Shown: positions 22,007 to 33,691, counted from the first letter of the stretch. The stretch is DNA of 64,000 bases from Polynucleobacter paludilacus (GCF_018687595.1 NZ_CP061298.1:62001-126000), one strand, 5' to 3'. The notes: generated by a model from the letters alone, not told the origin. Program-made: numbers and translations.

Positions 22007-25000
22007 ATGAAAACATCATTCAGTACCCCAATTCGTCCAATCGCACAAGGTTTGTACGATCCTCAAAATGAACACGACGCCTGCGGCGTAGGATTTGTAG
22101 CTCACATTAAGGGCAAGAAATCGCACGAGATCGTTGCTCAAGGATTAAAGATTCTTGAGAACTTAGATCATCGGGGCGCAGTTGGCGCTGATCCGTTGAT
22201 GGGTGACGGTGCTGGAATCCTGATCCAGATTCCTGATGCCTTATATCGAGAAGAGATGGCAAAGCAGGGCATCACTTTGCCGCCCTTAGGTGAGTACGGT
22301 GTTGGCATGATTTTTCTGCCAAAAGAAAATGCATCACGTCTCGCATGCGAACAAGAATTAGAGCGTACTGTTCGATTAGAGGGTCAGGTAGTACTGGGCT
22401 GGAGAGATGTACCAATTGATGTGCAATTGCCCATGTCGCCTACGGTTCGAATGACTGAGCCTTTTATCCGTCAAATATTTATTGGACGTGGTCGCGACAT
22501 CATGACAACTGACGCATTAGAACGAAAGTTATACGTCATTCGAAAAACGGCAAGTCACGCCATTCAGGATTTGCATTTGAAGCATGGCAAAGAATATTTT
22601 GTTGCTTCAATGTCGGCTCGTACTATTGTTTATAAAGGCTTGCTCCTGGCAAACCAAGTGGGAGCGTATTACGAAGATTTAAAGGATGCGCGCACTATCT
22701 CGGCCCTAGCCTTAGTGCACCAACGTTTCTCAACCAATACATTCCCTGCATGGGAATTGGCTCACCCTTACCGCATGATTGCCCACAACGGAGAAATTAA
22801 TACCGTTAAGGGTAACGTCAATTGGGTTAATGCTCGTGAAGGTGCTATTAGCTCGCCTGTCTTGGGCGACGACCTGAAAAAACTATGGCCACTCATTTAT
22901 CCAGGTCAATCAGATACCGCTTGCTTTGATAACTGCTTAGAGTTGTTGGTCATGGCTGGCTATCCACTGGCGCAGGCCATGATGATGATGATTCCAGAGG
23001 CATGGGAACAACATACTTTGATGGACGATAACCGTCGTGCATTCTATGAATATCACGCGTCAATGATGGAGCCATGGGATGGTCCTGCAGCGATGGCTTT
23101 TACTGATGGCCGCCAAATTGGTGCCACACTCGACAGAAATGGATTGCGTCCAGCGCGTTACTACGTCACCGATGATGATTTAGTCGTCATGGGATCAGAG
23201 GCGGGCGTACTGCCGATTCCCGATAGCAAGATCGTCCAAAAGTGGCGCTTACAACCGGGCAAAATGTTCCTCATCGATATGGAGCAAGGACGCATCATTG
23301 ATGACGTTGAACTCAAAAATGCCGTCTCGAAAGCTAAGCCCTATAAGAGCTGGATCGATGCAGTGCGTATTAAGCTTGATGAAGTAGATGCAAGTCAGGC
23401 AGACTTGATCGACGAAAAAATGACGATTCGTCCCGCAGCAAAACTGTTAGACCGTCAGCAAGCATTTGGATACACCCAAGAAGATATTAAATATCTGATG
23501 GCACCAATGGCGCAAAACGGAGAAGAGGCAATTGGATCCATGGGTAACGACAGCCCATTGGCTGTGCTCTCTAACAAGAACAAACCCCTCTATAACTACT
23601 TTAAACAATTGTTTGCACAGGTGACCAATCCTCCGATTGATCCGATTCGTGAAAACATGGTGATGTCTTTGGTTTCCTTTATTGGCCCTAAGCCCAACTT
23701 ATTGGATACCAACAACATCAATCCTCCAATGCGTTTAGAAGTCAGTCAGCCCATTTTGGATTTTGATGACATCACCAAGATTCGTCATATTGGCCATTAC
23801 ACCAATGGTAAGTTCCGCTCATATGAGTTGGATATCTGTTATCCAGCAGCTTGGGGTAAGGCCGGTATCGAGGCGCGACTAGCTTCGCTTTGTGCGGAAG
23901 CTGCAGATGCGGTCCGTTCGGGCTATAACATTTTGATTGTGAGCGATCGTCAAGTGGATGAGCAACACGTTGCTATTCCTGCGCTATTGGCTACCTCAGC
24001 AATTCATCAGCATCTAGTAGAAAAAGGATTGCGCACCAGCGTCGGTTTGGTGGTTGAAACCGGCAGTGCTCGCGAGACGCATCATTTTGCGCTTCTAGCT
24101 GGTTATGGCGCAGAAGCCATTCATCCCTACCTTGCGATGGAAACGCTTGCTGAAATGGCCAAAGGTCTGACAGGCGATTTATCGCCTGAGAAGGCCATCA
24201 AGAACTTTGTCAAGGCTGTCGGTAAGGGCTTGCAAAAAGTGATGTCCAAGATGGGCATTTCAACTTACATGTCGTATACCGGCTCACAGATTTTTGAAGC
24301 TATTGGCCTCAACCATGATGTGATTAATCAATATTTCAAGGGCACGCCTTCAAATGTCGGTGGTATTGGAGTATTTGATGTTGCTGAAGAAGCTTTAAGA
24401 ATGCATCAAGCCGCTTTTGGCGATGACCCTGTATTAGAAGATATGCTCGATGCCGGTGGTGAATATGCTTTCCGCGTGCGTGGTGAAAACCATATGTGGA
24501 CACCTGACACGATTGCGAAATTGCAGCACTCCACTCGCATTGGTATTGAGAAGGGCTATCAGACTTATAAAGAGTACGCCAACATCATCAATGACCAAAG
24601 CAAGCGTCAAATGACTTTGCGTGGTTTATTTGAGTTCAAGATTGATCCCATTAAAGCAATCCCCCTGGATGAGGTGGAGCCAGCTAAAGAAATTGTGAAA
24701 CGCTTTGCTACCGGTGCAATGTCTTTAGGTTCCATCTCGACTGAGGCGCATGCGACTTTGGCAATTGCAATGAACCGAATTGGTGGTAAGTCGAATACCG
24801 GCGAAGGCGGTGAAGATCCGAATCGTTACGTCAAAGAATTAAAAGGTATTCCGATTAAGCAGGGTGAGACTTTAGCAAGCATCTTGGGTGACGATGTTGT
24901 TGAGGTGAATATTCCCCTGCAAGATGGTGACTCATTGCGTTCTAAAATTAAGCAAGTAGCTTCCGGGCGCTTTGGGGTAACGACAGAGTATTTGCGTTCT

Positions 25001-26752
25001 GCTGATCAAATCCAGATCAAGATGGCGCAAGGCGCAAAGCCAGGTGAAGGTGGCCAACTTCCAGGCGGGAAAGTCTCAGACTATATTGGTATGTTGCGTT
25101 TCTCGGTACCGGGCGTTGGCTTGATTTCTCCTCCTCCACACCATGACATTTATTCAATCGAGGATTTGGCACAGCTGATTCATGATTTGAAAAATGTGAA
25201 TCCTGCTGCAGATATTTCTGTGAAATTGGTTTCTGAAGTTGGCGTTGGTACGATTGCTGCTGGAGTTGCCAAAGCAAAAGCAGATCATGTTGTGATTGCC
25301 GGACATGATGGTGGCACAGGCGCTTCACCACTTTCTTCTATTAAGCATGCTGGTTCCCCATGGGAGCTTGGTTTAGCTGAGACTCAACAAACTTTAGTAT
25401 TGAATGGTTTGCGGAGTCGTATCCGTGTTCAGGCTGATGGTCAAATGAAGACTGGGCGTGATGTGGTCATTGGCGCTTTATTGGGTGCGGATGAATTTGG
25501 TTTCGCTACTGCACCATTAGTTGTTGAGGGTTGCATCATGATGCGCAAGTGTCATTTGAATACATGCCCAGTTGGCGTGGCTACTCAAGATCCTGAATTG
25601 CGTAAAAAGTTTTCAGGCAAGCCAGAGCATGTGGTGAATTTCTTCTTCTTCATTGCTGAAGAGGCGCGTGAGATCATGGCGCAATTAGGCATTCGTAAGT
25701 TTGATGATTTAATCGGTCGAGTAGATTTATTAGATACCCGCAAGGGCATCGAGAACTGGAAAGTCCATGGCTTGGATTTCAGCAAGATTTTTGCTCAGAT
25801 CGATGTTGCTGCCGATGTACCACGCTATCAAGTGCTTACACAGGAGCATGGCCTTGGCAGTGCGCTAGACAATATTTTGATTGAGAAGAGCGAGCCTGCT
25901 TTGCAGCGTGGTGAGAAAGTCTCTTTCATTGTTCCTGTGAAGAACGTTAATCGCACAGTGGGCGCGATGTTATCGGGTGAAGTCGCTCAACGCTATGGTC
26001 ACGCTGGCTTACCAGATGACACGATTCATATTCAACTCAATGGAACTGCTGGACAAAGCTTTGCTGCATTCTTAGCAAAGGGGGTTACGCTCGATTTAGT
26101 CGGCGATGGTAACGACTATGTGGGCAAAGGATTGTCCGGCGGTCGTGTCATCGTGCGCGCTCCTCATGAGTTCCGTGGTGATACTGCTCGCAATATTATT
26201 GTTGGTAACACCGTTCTGTATGGCGCTATTGGCGGAGAAGCTTTCTTCAATGGTGTTGCTGGAGAGCGTTTTGCAGTCCGTAACTCTGGTGCTACTGCAG
26301 TCGTTGAGGGCACTGGCGATCATGGCTGTGAATACATGACAGGCGGAACAGTTGTGGTCTTGGGTAATACTGGCCGTAACTTTGCTGCAGGGATGAGTGG
26401 TGGTATTGCTTATGTCTATGACGAGGATGGTTTATTTGAAAAGCGCTGCAACACCAGTATGGCGAGCCTTGAAAAGGTTTTGTCATCTGCTGAGCAGATT
26501 GCCAAAATGCCTAAGTCTCAATGGCACGCACCAATCGATGTAAAAGATGGTGGCGAACGTTTAACGGATGAGCAGATTCTGAAAGAGCTCATTGAGCGTC
26601 ATTTCCGTCACACCGGATCAGAGCGTGCTAAGTCTCTATTGGCTGATTGGGATAAATCTCGTACTCGATTTGTGAAGGTGCTTCCAACGGAATATAAGCG
26701 GGCCTTGGGCGAGCTGTGGGAAAAATCCCAGAATGCTCCTGTTGCTGCTTAA
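22007..26752 (+). CDS. gltB: Glutamate synthase (NADPH) large subunit
   Basis: GOGAT alpha subunit, 1581 residues; makes glutamate from glutamine and 2-oxoglutarate. A short propeptide precedes the nucleophile Cys in [10 protein letters not shown] (about residue 26), which starts the class II amidotransferase domain. The central and FMN-binding synthase domains follow ([33 protein letters not shown]). The 3Fe-4S cysteines lie in [18 protein letters not shown] (about 1175-1192). The C-terminal GXGXG beta-helix domain ends the protein ([19 protein letters not shown]). gltD follows 38 bases downstream. Confidence 0.98.
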   Translation: MKTSFSTPIRPIAQGLYDPQNEHDACGVGFVAHIKGKKSHEIVAQGLKILENLDHRGAVGADPLMGDGAGILIQIPDALYREEMAKQGITLPPLGEYGVGMIFLPKENASRLACEQELERTVRLEGQVVLGWRDVPIDVQLPMSPTVRMTEPFIRQIFIGRGRDIMTTDALERKLYVIRKTASHAIQDLHLKHGKEYFVASMSARTIVYKGLLLANQVGAYYEDLKDARTISALALVHQRFSTNTFPAWELAHPYRMIAHNGEINTVKGNVNWVNAREGAISSPVLGDDLKKLWPLIYPGQSDTACFDNCLELLVMAGYPLAQAMMMMIPEAWEQHTLMDDNRRAFYEYHASMMEPWDGPAAMAFTDGRQIGATLDRNGLRPARYYVTDDDLVVMGSEAGVLPIPDSKIVQKWRLQPGKMFLIDMEQGRIIDDVELKNAVSKAKPYKSWIDAVRIKLDEVDASQADLIDEKMTIRPAAKLLDRQQAFGYTQEDIKYLMAPMAQNGEEAIGSMGNDSPLAVLSNKNKPLYNYFKQLFAQVTNPPIDPIRENMVMSLVSFIGPKPNLLDTNNINPPMRLEVSQPILDFDDITKIRHIGHYTNGKFRSYELDICYPAAWGKAGIEARLASLCAEAADAVRSGYNILIVSDRQVDEQHVAIPALLATSAIHQHLVEKGLRTSVGLVVETGSARETHHFALLAGYGAEAIHPYLAMETLAEMAKGLTGDLSPEKAIKNFVKAVGKGLQKVMSKMGISTYMSYTGSQIFEAIGLNHDVINQYFKGTPSNVGGIGVFDVAEEALRMHQAAFGDDPVLEDMLDAGGEYAFRVRGENHMWTPDTIAKLQHSTRIGIEKGYQTYKEYANIINDQSKRQMTLRGLFEFKIDPIKAIPLDEVEPAKEIVKRFATGAMSLGSISTEAHATLAIAMNRIGGKSNTGEGGEDPNRYVKELKGIPIKQGETLASILGDDVVEVNIPLQDGDSLRSKIKQVASGRFGVTTEYLRSADQIQIKMAQGAKPGEGGQLPGGKVSDYIGMLRFSVPGVGLISPPPHHDIYSIEDLAQLIHDLKNVNPAADISVKLVSEVGVGTIAAGVAKAKADHVVIAGHDGGTGASPLSSIKHAGSPWELGLAETQQTLVLNGLRSRIRVQADGQMKTGRDVVIGALLGADEFGFATAPLVVEGCIMMRKCHLNTCPVGVATQDPELRKKFSGKPEHVVNFFFFIAEEAREIMAQLGIRKFDDLIGRVDLLDTRKGIENWKVHGLDFSKIFAQIDVAADVPRYQVLTQEHGLGSALDNILIEKSEPALQRGEKVSFIVPVKNVNRTVGAMLSGEVAQRYGHAGLPDDTIHIQLNGTAGQSFAAFLAKGVTLDLVGDGNDYVGKGLSGGRVIVRAPHEFRGDTARNIIVGNTVLYGAIGGEAFFNGVAGERFAVRNSGATAVVEGTGDHGCEYMTGGTVVVLGNTGRNFAAGMSGGIAYVYDEDGLFEKRCNTSMASLEKVLSSAEQIAKMPKSQWHAPIDVKDGGERLTDEQILKELIERHFRHTGSERAKSLLADWDKSRTRFVKVLPTEYKRALGELWEKSQNAPVAA

Positions 26753-26790
26753 CGAATGTGAATACAAAGAATCAATACTAAGGATTAGAT

Positions 26791-28254
26791 ATGGGTAAGA
26801 TCACTGGATTTATGGAGTTTGAGCGGGTAGATGAAACCTACGAGGCTCCTGTAAAGCGCCTGCATCATTACAAAGAGTTTGTTCATACGCTAACTGATGA
26901 GCAGGCAAAGGTGCAAGGTGCGCGCTGTATGGATTGCGGCATTCCATTTTGCAACAGCGGTTGCCCCGTAAACAATATCATTCCCGATTTCAATGATTTG
27001 GTATTCCATAATGATTGGAAAAATGCCTTAGAGGTTTTGCACTCTACTAATAATTTTCCAGAGTTCACAGGGCGGATTTGCCCAGCACCATGTGAAGCTG
27101 CTTGTACCTTGGGAATTAATAAGGCACCAGTTGGAATTAAATCGATTGAACACGCCATTATTGATAAAGGCTGGGAAAACGGTTGGGTTAAACCGCAGCC
27201 ATCAAAAATCAAGACTGGTAAAAAAGTAGCTATCGTTGGTGGTGGACCTGCTGGTATGGCTGCAGCCCAACAGTTAGCGCGTGTTGGCCATGATGTCACC
27301 GTGTTTGAAAAAAATGATCGAGTTGGCGGATTGTTGCGTTATGGCATTCCTGATTTCAAAATGGAAAAGTGGCTGATTGATCGTCGTGTTGAGCAAATGC
27401 AAGCTGAAGGCGTGAAGTTTGAAACCAGCGTCTTTATTGGAAAAGAGGCCATTGGTGCTGAGGTAAAAAACTACGCCACCAAAACCGTCTCACCAGATCA
27501 GCTGATGAAAGATTTTGATGCGGTTGTTATTACCGGTGGTGCAGAACAACCCCGTGACTTGCCAGTGCCTGGTCGTGAGTTAGCTGGTGTGCATTACGCC
27601 TTAGAGTTTTTGATTCCTCAGAACAAAGAAAATGCTGGTGATTTAAAGAACGAGATTCGTGCTACTGATAAGCATGTTGTCGTGATTGGTGGCGGCGATA
27701 CGGGTTCTGATTGTGTGGGTACCTCAAACCGCCATGGTGCAAGTAAGGTGACTCAGTTTGAGTTGTTGCCTCAGCCTCCAGAGGAAGAAAACAAGTCTTT
27801 GGTATGGCCCTACTGGCCAACGAAATTGCGCACATCCTCCTCGCATGAAGAAGGTTGTGAGCGCGATTGGTCTGTAGCAACAAAACGCTTTGAAGGTAAA
27901 AATGGCAAAGTGGAGAAGCTGATTGGTGTTCGTCTGGAGTGGAAGGACGGCAAAATGTCAGAAATGCCAAACTCAGAGTTCGAGATTAAAGCCGATTTGG
28001 TGCTGTTAGCCATGGGCTTTGTGTCTCCAGCGCAACAAGTATTGAGTGCTTTTGGTGTTGAAAAAGATGCGCGTGGCAATGCGAAAGCAACTGTAGACGG
28101 CCAAAAAGCTTATCAAACGAATGTTTCTAAGGTATTTGCTGCGGGTGATATGCGTCGTGGTCAGTCTTTAGTAGTTTGGGCAATTCGTGAAGGTCGCCAG
28201 TGCGCGCAAGCGGTTGATGAATATTTAATGGGGTCATCAGTCTTACCGCGATAA
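26791..28254 (+). CDS. gltD: Glutamate synthase small subunit
   Basis: GOGAT beta subunit, 487 residues; passes electrons from NADPH through FAD and 4Fe-4S clusters to GltB. N-terminal cysteine clusters are [17 protein letters not shown] (about 47-63) and [12 protein letters not shown] (about 95-106). The FAD GXGXXG motif reads [13 protein letters not shown], and the NADPH motif is [14 protein letters not shown]. The C-terminus has [18 protein letters not shown]. Same transcript as gltB. Confidence 0.98.
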   Translation: MGKITGFMEFERVDETYEAPVKRLHHYKEFVHTLTDEQAKVQGARCMDCGIPFCNSGCPVNNIIPDFNDLVFHNDWKNALEVLHSTNNFPEFTGRICPAPCEAACTLGINKAPVGIKSIEHAIIDKGWENGWVKPQPSKIKTGKKVAIVGGGPAGMAAAQQLARVGHDVTVFEKNDRVGGLLRYGIPDFKMEKWLIDRRVEQMQAEGVKFETSVFIGKEAIGAEVKNYATKTVSPDQLMKDFDAVVITGGAEQPRDLPVPGRELAGVHYALEFLIPQNKENAGDLKNEIRATDKHVVVIGGGDTGSDCVGTSNRHGASKVTQFELLPQPPEEENKSLVWPYWPTKLRTSSSHEEGCERDWSVATKRFEGKNGKVEKLIGVRLEWKDGKMSEMPNSEFEIKADLVLLAMGFVSPAQQVLSAFGVEKDARGNAKATVDGQKAYQTNVSKVFAAGDMRRGQSLVVWAIREGRQCAQAVDEYLMGSSVLPR

Positions 28255-28262
28255 TATGCGGC

Positions 28263-29129
28263 ATGACTGACGACAACTGCTCCACTTTGCAAAGTAGCCA
28301 AGGGAAACCTGAATCCTTTTCGGGTGATGTTGTTGTCTCGGTTCGGGATGTGAACTTTGCTTATGCGCCTGAAGAGCGGCAGATTCTCTCTGGGCTCAAT
28401 ATGGAGTTTAAGCGAGGACAAGTAGTCGCCGTCATGGGTGGGTCTGGTTGCGGTAAGACTACTATTCTCAGACTTATTGGCGGACAATATGCTGCGCAAT
28501 CAGGTCAGGTCTTATTTGAAGGCCAAGATATCGGCAGAATGAATTCTTCGCAGTTGATGAATGCACGCCGTCGTATGGGCATGCTTTTTCAGTTCGGTGC
28601 CCTCTTTACAGATTTAAGTGTGTATGAGAACGTTGCATTTCCATTGCGCGAGCATACGGATTTAACTGAAGAGTTATTGCGTTCCTTGGTATTGATGAAG
28701 CTCAATGCAGTCGGCTTGCGTGGAGCGCATGATTTAATGCCCGCTCAAATTTCTGGCGGAATGGCTCGGCGTGTTGCACTGGCCCGTGCTATTGCTCTAG
28801 ATCCACCGCTGATCATGTACGACGAGCCCTTTGCAGGCCTTGATCCGATTTCTTTGGGCATTACAGCGCGATTGATCCGGGATTTAAATAATGCACTTGG
28901 TGCTACTAGTTTGCTAGTAACGCATGACGTTGAAGAAACTTTTGCAATTGCAGACTATGTTTACTTCATTGCCAATGGTCGAATTGGTGCAGAAGGTACG
29001 CCCGAAGAACTAAGCCGTTCAACGGATCCTTTTGTGCGTCAATTTCTAGATGCCTCACCAGATGGCCCAGTACCTTTTAACTATCCTGGCCCAAGTTTGG
29101 CCCAGGATTTTGGATTGAGAAACACATGA
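28263..29129 (+). CDS. mlaF: Phospholipid transport ABC ATPase MlaF
   Basis: Cytoplasmic ATPase of the MlaFEDB complex that moves phospholipids between inner and outer membrane. It has 288 residues: Walker A GGSGCGKTT (about 59-67), signature SGGMARRVALARA, Walker B PLIMYDEPFAGLDP, H-loop VTHDVEE. It starts 8 bases after gltD without an obvious SD; the bases before it form a small ccgcg / tgcgg repeat around an ATAATA core, which may hide a promoter. It overlaps mlaE by 4 bases. Confidence 0.95.
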   Translation: MTDDNCSTLQSSQGKPESFSGDVVVSVRDVNFAYAPEERQILSGLNMEFKRGQVVAVMGGSGCGKTTILRLIGGQYAAQSGQVLFEGQDIGRMNSSQLMNARRRMGMLFQFGALFTDLSVYENVAFPLREHTDLTEELLRSLVLMKLNAVGLRGAHDLMPAQISGGMARRVALARAIALDPPLIMYDEPFAGLDPISLGITARLIRDLNNALGATSLLVTHDVEETFAIADYVYFIANGRIGAEGTPEELSRSTDPFVRQFLDASPDGPVPFNYPGPSLAQDFGLRNT

Positions 29130-29923
29130 TGATTTTGCATAAAGTTCTCGATCTATTTGGGAGTCTTGGTTTTTTTGTTCGTCGGAATCTGACGAGCTTA
29201 GGTTTGGCAGCAAGAATGTTTGCAGCTGCAATCTCTCGCTCTGCCTTCCTACTAAAAAGGCCACGTTTAGTGATTGATCAAATTTTATTTGTAGGCAATC
29301 ATTCGTTTGTGATCATTGCAGTTTCAGGATTATTTGTTGGATTTGTTCTGGGATTGCAGGGTTACTACACACTGAACCGCTACGGCTCAGAACAGGCTTT
29401 GGGTTTATTGGTTGCACTCTCATTAACTAGAGAGTTGGGGCCGGTGATTACCGCCTTACTGTTTGCGGGGCGCGCAGGTACCTCACTTACCGCTGAAATT
29501 GGGCTGATGAAAGCTGGAGAACAATTAAGCGCTATGGAAATGATGGCTGTAGACCCATTAGCCCGAGTCATTTCCCCTCGTCTTTGGGCCGGCATTATTG
29601 CGATGCCAATTTTGGCAACAATCTTCACTGCGGTTGGCGTGATGGGCGGTTATTTTGTAGGCGTCCCGCTCATTGGCGTGGACTCGGGCGCTTTCTGGTC
29701 ACAAATGCAGGGCGGGGTAGACCTATTCTCGGATATTGGCAATGGTTTGATCAAAAGTCTTGTTTTTGGTGTTGCAGTGACTTTTATAGCGCTTTATCAG
29801 GGTTATGAGGCAAAGCCTACCCCCGAGGGCGTATCGCAAGCAACCACTCGAACGGTAGTCGTTTCTTCCTTGTCAGTCTTGGCGCTGGATTTTTTATTGA
29901 CCGCCATGATGTTTTCAAATTAG
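29126..29923 (+). CDS. mlaE: Phospholipid transport permease MlaE
   Basis: Inner-membrane permease of the Mla complex, 265 residues. The MlaE signature LTRELGPVITALLFAGRAGTS is at about 102-122; five to six hydrophobic helices surround it (VIIAVSGLFVGFVLGLQGYY first). The C-terminal YQGYEAKPTPEGVSQATTRTVV is typical. The ATG overlaps the mlaF stop (ATGA). Confidence 0.96.
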   Translation: MMILHKVLDLFGSLGFFVRRNLTSLGLAARMFAAAISRSAFLLKRPRLVIDQILFVGNHSFVIIAVSGLFVGFVLGLQGYYTLNRYGSEQALGLLVALSLTRELGPVITALLFAGRAGTSLTAEIGLMKAGEQLSAMEMMAVDPLARVISPRLWAGIIAMPILATIFTAVGVMGGYFVGVPLIGVDSGAFWSQMQGGVDLFSDIGNGLIKSLVFGVAVTFIALYQGYEAKPTPEGVSQATTRTVVVSSLSVLALDFLLTAMMFSN

Positions 29924-29943
29924 AAAGATAAACTAAGGCTCAT

Positions 29944-30426
29944 ATGAGAAAAAGTGCAATTGATATTTGGGTGGGAATTTTTGTTGCCATGGGTTTATTG
30001 GCGGCACTCTTTCTTGCTTTGAAAGTGGGCAATATGAATGCTGTGTCATTCCAGCCAACTTATAAAGTATCTGCACGTTTTGACAATATTGGTGGCTTGA
30101 AACCGCGTGCGCCAGTCAAAAGTGCCGGCGTGGTTGTCGGCCGAATTGCCAATATTTCTTTTGACGATAAAACCTATCAAGCAACAGTCGTGATGACGAT
30201 TGATCAGACTTATCAATTTCCTAAAGACTCATCAGCCAAGATTTTGACTTCAGGCTTATTGGGCGAACAATATATTGGCCTTGAGGCTGGTGGCTCAGAC
30301 GAGATGTTGGCAGATAATGGAAAAATTACTCAGACTCAATCAGCCATTGTTTTAGAAAACTTGATTAGTCAATTCTTATACAACAAAGCTGCCGATAGCG
30401 GTCAAGATAAAGGTGCTGCTAAGTAA
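29944..30426 (+). CDS. mlaD: Phospholipid-binding MCE protein MlaD
   Basis: MCE-domain protein of 160 residues, anchored by one N-terminal helix (about 7-28) and facing the periplasm as a hexamer. The MCE fold is seen in YKVSARFDNIGGLKPRAPVKSAGVVVGRI (about 40-68) followed by DSSAKILTSGLLGEQYIGLE. The end is short and lacks a long extension. It overlaps mlaA by one base. Confidence 0.95.
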   Translation: MRKSAIDIWVGIFVAMGLLAALFLALKVGNMNAVSFQPTYKVSARFDNIGGLKPRAPVKSAGVVVGRIANISFDDKTYQATVVMTIDQTYQFPKDSSAKILTSGLLGEQYIGLEAGGSDEMLADNGKITQTQSAIVLENLISQFLYNKAADSGQDKGAAK

Positions 30427-31172
30427 TGAGCGTATGGCTAAGCTTTAAACGTCTGATTGTGCTTAGTCTATTGGCTTCGATGTTGGGCTGTGCATCAATT
30501 CCGGCTGGCGTTCCGCCTTCTCCTGATGATCCATGGGAGCCATTTAATCGTTCCGTCTTTGAGTTCAACGAAGGCTTAGATGCATATGTTTTGAAGCCCG
30601 TCGTAGCTGGCTATCGTTTTGTCTTGCCTGAATTTGTTCGCGAAGGTATTTATAACTTCTTCAGCAACTACAACGATATCTACACTGCACTGAATAATTT
30701 ATTGCAAGGCAAACCCGACGATGCATTTAACGATTTGATGCGCGTTGTCGTGAATACGACGATGGGTCTTGGCGGCCTGATTGACCTTGCTACCCCTGGC
30801 GGTTTAGAAAAACACAAAGAAGATTTTGGACAAACCTTCGGGGTTTGGGGAGTTCCTGCGGGCCCTTACGTAGTTCTGCCCTTCTTTGGACCCAGTTCTG
30901 TCCGCGATACCTTCGGTACGGTGGCTGATTTGGAAACGGACTACCTCTTTAAATATATTCCCAATGTGGGATTGCGTAATAGCTTAACGGGCTTGCGCGT
31001 GGTCAATGCCCGTAATACCTACTATGAGGCAGGTGATTTATTGGATGGCGCTGCAATTGATAAATACAGCTTTTTACGTGATGCTTATATTCAGCGACGC
31101 AAGTATCAAATTAATGAAGGTCGGGACGATGAGGAACCTCAGATGCCTGTCTACGAAAATCCCTACGAATAA
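30426..31172 (+). CDS. mlaA: Outer-membrane lipoprotein MlaA (VacJ)
   Basis: MlaA removes misplaced phospholipids from the outer leaflet of the outer membrane and passes them to MlaC. It has 248 residues: signal peptide with lipobox SMLGC (Cys about 21), then DDPWEPFNRSVFEFNEGLDAYVLKPVA-like sequence, which is the family start, and DFGQTFGVWGVPAGPYVVLPFFGPSSVRD. In E. coli this gene (vacJ) is unlinked from mla; here it is inside the operon between mlaD and mlaC, which is common in betaproteobacteria. Confidence 0.96.
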   Translation: MSVWLSFKRLIVLSLLASMLGCASIPAGVPPSPDDPWEPFNRSVFEFNEGLDAYVLKPVVAGYRFVLPEFVREGIYNFFSNYNDIYTALNNLLQGKPDDAFNDLMRVVVNTTMGLGGLIDLATPGGLEKHKEDFGQTFGVWGVPAGPYVVLPFFGPSSVRDTFGTVADLETDYLFKYIPNVGLRNSLTGLRVVNARNTYYEAGDLLDGAAIDKYSFLRDAYIQRRKYQINEGRDDEEPQMPVYENPYE

Positions 31173-31235
31173 CGATATTCCCTATTCGAGAGCTAAAATA
31201 AGGGCTTACTCTGCTTTATTCAAATCTAGGAATCT

Positions 31236-31883
31236 ATGAAATACCCTTTCACAATTCGACAGTGGTTTACGTTCCTGTTTTGTGCTCTCGTGCTGAGCGT
31301 GAATGCATATGCACAAGCCCCTGATCAGTCGACTCCAGATGGCTTAATCAAAAGCGTGGTGTCGGATGTGATGAGCTCGGTAAAGTCTGATCCAGAAATT
31401 CAAAAAGGAAATATCCCTAAGATCGTCGATCTGGTAGAAAAAAAGATTGTTCCTTATACCGATATGCGCCGCACTACCGAAATGGCAATGGGCCCTAACT
31501 GGAAAAAAGCGACTCCTGAACAACAGGCTCAATTGATTGCTGAATTCAAGAATTTGCTGATTCGTACTTATTCTGGCGCTTTAAGTCAGCTGAGAGATCA
31601 GACTGTGCAATTTAAGCAATTGAGAGCAGCACCCGATGATCAAGAAGTTACTGTGAAAACCGTCGTATTGGGTCACGGCGATCCAGTGCCATTAGATTAC
31701 CGTTTAGAAAAAACGTCAAATGGCTGGAAAGTCTACGATATGAACATCATGGGTGTATGGTTGGTTGAGGCTTACCGTAATCAGTTCTCAAATCAAATTA
31801 GCCAAAATGGTATTGATGGCTTGGTGAAGTTTTTACAAGACCGCAATAAGCAATTGGCTTCCGCTAAACCTGCGAATTCATAA
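31236..31883 (+). CDS. mlaC: Periplasmic phospholipid carrier MlaC
   Basis: Shuttles phospholipids across the periplasm between MlaA and MlaD. It has 215 residues with a cleavable signal peptide ending near AYA-QAP (about 27). The family segments IPYTDMRRTTEMAMGPNWKKATPEQQ-like (VPYTDMRR..., about 73-100), FKNLLIRTYSGAL and GWKVYDMNIMGVWLVEAYRNQF are clear. It stands 63 bases after mlaA and 10 before mlaB. Confidence 0.96.
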   Translation: MKYPFTIRQWFTFLFCALVLSVNAYAQAPDQSTPDGLIKSVVSDVMSSVKSDPEIQKGNIPKIVDLVEKKIVPYTDMRRTTEMAMGPNWKKATPEQQAQLIAEFKNLLIRTYSGALSQLRDQTVQFKQLRAAPDDQEVTVKTVVLGHGDPVPLDYRLEKTSNGWKVYDMNIMGVWLVEAYRNQFSNQISQNGIDGLVKFLQDRNKQLASAKPANS

Positions 31884-31893
31884 GTCGATTTCG

Positions 31894-32154
31894 ATGCCAT
31901 TTTCCTTGCCTAGCAAAGTTACACAAGCAAACGTAGTTGCTCTTGAAAATGAAGGCTTACTCAATATCGCAAGCCTTCAATCGATCGACTGTTCACAATT
32001 AGTCGATTTTGATTCCACTGTCTTAACGGTGTTGTTAGCATGGCAAAAAAAATTACAGGAAAAAGATCAATCCATTGCCATTCTTCAAGCTCCTGAGAAA
32101 TTAAAAGTATTAGCTAATGTCTATGGCGTATCTGCACTATTGGGTCTGAACTAA
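31894..32154 (+). CDS. mlaB: STAS-domain protein MlaB
   Basis: Small cytoplasmic STAS protein (86 residues) that binds MlaF and is needed for its activity. The STAS fold is seen in the alternation LENEGLLNIASLQSIDCSQLVDFDSTVLTVLLAWQKKLQ; Asp-Ser-Thr near residue 50 is at the conserved loop. The family is weakly conserved, so position in the mla operon carries much of the call. It overlaps the next gene by one base. Confidence 0.87.
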   Translation: MPFSLPSKVTQANVVALENEGLLNIASLQSIDCSQLVDFDSTVLTVLLAWQKKLQEKDQSIAILQAPEKLKVLANVYGVSALLGLN

Positions 32155-32906
32155 TGAGCGCTGCAATTTCGATTCAGGCTATTTCAAAAAACTATGGTGC
32201 GTTGCAGGCATTGGATCGGGTTTCGCTCAAGATAGAACAAGGCGAGTTTTTTGGTTTGTTGGGCCCAAACGGCGCGGGTAAAACAACCCTGATTTCAATC
32301 TTGGCTGGCTTGGTTAAAGCCGATCATGGTCATGCAGCCATTATGGGTGCCGATGTGCAAAAAGATTTTCGTCAAGCGCGCCGTATGCTCGGAGTCGTTC
32401 CCCAAGAATTAGTTTTTGATCCCTTCTTTACCGTTAGAGAAACTTTGCAGTTCCAGTCTGGATATTTTGGGATTCGTAATAATGGCGCATGGATAGATGA
32501 GATCATGGCCAATTTGGATCTCACTGGTAAAGCTGATAGTAATATGCGGTCTTTATCAGGCGGTATGAAGCGTCGCGTCTTAGTTGCACAGGCTCTAGTG
32601 CACAGACCTCCCGTGATTATTTTGGATGAACCAACCGCAGGTGTTGACGTGGAATTGCGTCAATCACTTTGGCAATTTATTAGTCGCTTAAATCAAGATG
32701 GACATACCATTGTGTTGACCACTCACTATCTTGAAGAGGCAGAGGCACTTTGCCAGCGCATCGCCATGCTCAAGCAAGGCAATATTGTCGCCTTAGATAC
32801 GACATCGAATTTATTGAGTCGGTATGGATCAGTGAAAAAAGATGGTGAAGGCAAAACCGATTTAGAAGAAGTGTTTATGAACATCATGTCAGGAAATGCT
32901 TCATGA
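32154..32906 (+). CDS. ABC-2 type exporter ATPase (YadG-like)
   Basis: ATP-binding subunit of an ABC-2 exporter, 250 residues. Walker A GPNGAGKTT (about 39-47), Q-loop VVPQELVFDPF, signature LSGGMKRRVLVAQAL, Walker B VIILDEPTAGVD, H-loop TTHYLEEAE. The pair with the downstream permease resembles YadGH of E. coli, substrate unknown. Placement directly after mlaB in the same transcript hints at an envelope-related substrate; this is inference. Confidence 0.93.
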   Translation: MSAAISIQAISKNYGALQALDRVSLKIEQGEFFGLLGPNGAGKTTLISILAGLVKADHGHAAIMGADVQKDFRQARRMLGVVPQELVFDPFFTVRETLQFQSGYFGIRNNGAWIDEIMANLDLTGKADSNMRSLSGGMKRRVLVAQALVHRPPVIILDEPTAGVDVELRQSLWQFISRLNQDGHTIVLTTHYLEEAEALCQRIAMLKQGNIVALDTTSNLLSRYGSVKKDGEGKTDLEEVFMNIMSGNAS

Positions 32907-33691
32907 GTAGCGTGATGGAGAAAAACACTTTGAAGTATGGGAGCGGCTTCCCAACTCTCTTGCGTAAAGAGATTAAACGCTTTTATAAGGTTGCCTTTCA
33001 GACGGTAGCCGCCCCCGTTTTAACCGCTATTCTCTACTTGATGATTTTTGGTCATGTCTTGGAGGGGAAAGAGGTCTACGGCCACATTAGTTACACCGCT
33101 TTTTTAATCCCGGGCTTAGTCATGATGAGCCTCTTGCAAAATGCCTTTGCAAATACCTCCTCCTCTTTGATTCAATCTAAGCTTACTGGCAATCTGGTGT
33201 TTATCCTGCTTACCCCACTGAGTCATTTTGAGTTCTTTTCAGCATATGTATTGGCTGCGGTTTTTCGTGGAGTCGTAGTAGGCTTTGGCGTATTTTTGAT
33301 TACCGCCTGGTATGGCTTACCTGCGCTGGAATATCCCCTCTGGATTATGATTTTTGCCTTTCTGGGCGCTGCAGTACTGGGAAGTCTTGGACTCATTGCT
33401 GGAATTTGGGCTGATAAATTTGACCAGCTTGCAGCTTTTCAGAACTTCTTCATCATGCCTGCGACGATGCTATCTGGAGTCTTCTATTCAATTCACTCGC
33501 TCCCCCCAATTTGGCAGGCTATCTCACGCTTTAATCCATTCTTCTACATGATTGATGGATTTCGTTATGGATTCTTCGGGGTATCAGATGTGTCTCCCTG
33601 GACCAGTTTGACTATCATTGGCAGCTTCCTCATTTGCGTATCTGCTATTGCATTGCGAATGCTGCAAACAGGCTATAAGTTAAAGCATTAA
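32903..33691 (+). CDS. ABC-2 type exporter permease (YadH-like)
   Basis: Membrane subunit, 262 residues, with six hydrophobic segments in the ABC-2 pattern. The motif NFFIMPATMLSGVFYSIHSLPPIWQAISRFNPFFYMIDGFRYGFFG (about 191-236) is the characteristic ABC-2 C-terminal block. It overlaps the ATPase gene by 4 bases. Substrate not known. Confidence 0.93.
   Translation: MSSVMEKNTLKYGSGFPTLLRKEIKRFYKVAFQTVAAPVLTAILYLMIFGHVLEGKEVYGHISYTAFLIPGLVMMSLLQNAFANTSSSLIQSKLTGNLVFILLTPLSHFEFFSAYVLAAVFRGVVVGFGVFLITAWYGLPALEYPLWIMIFAFLGAAVLGSLGLIAGIWADKFDQLAAFQNFFIMPATMLSGVFYSIHSLPPIWQAISRFNPFFYMIDGFRYGFFGVSDVSPWTSLTIIGSFLICVSAIALRMLQTGYKLKH

Noticed and set aside
28250-28262. ATAATA before mlaF as a firm promoter
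   Set aside because: No -35 box at a fitting distance; gltD and mlaF are 8 bases apart and co-transcription is simpler.
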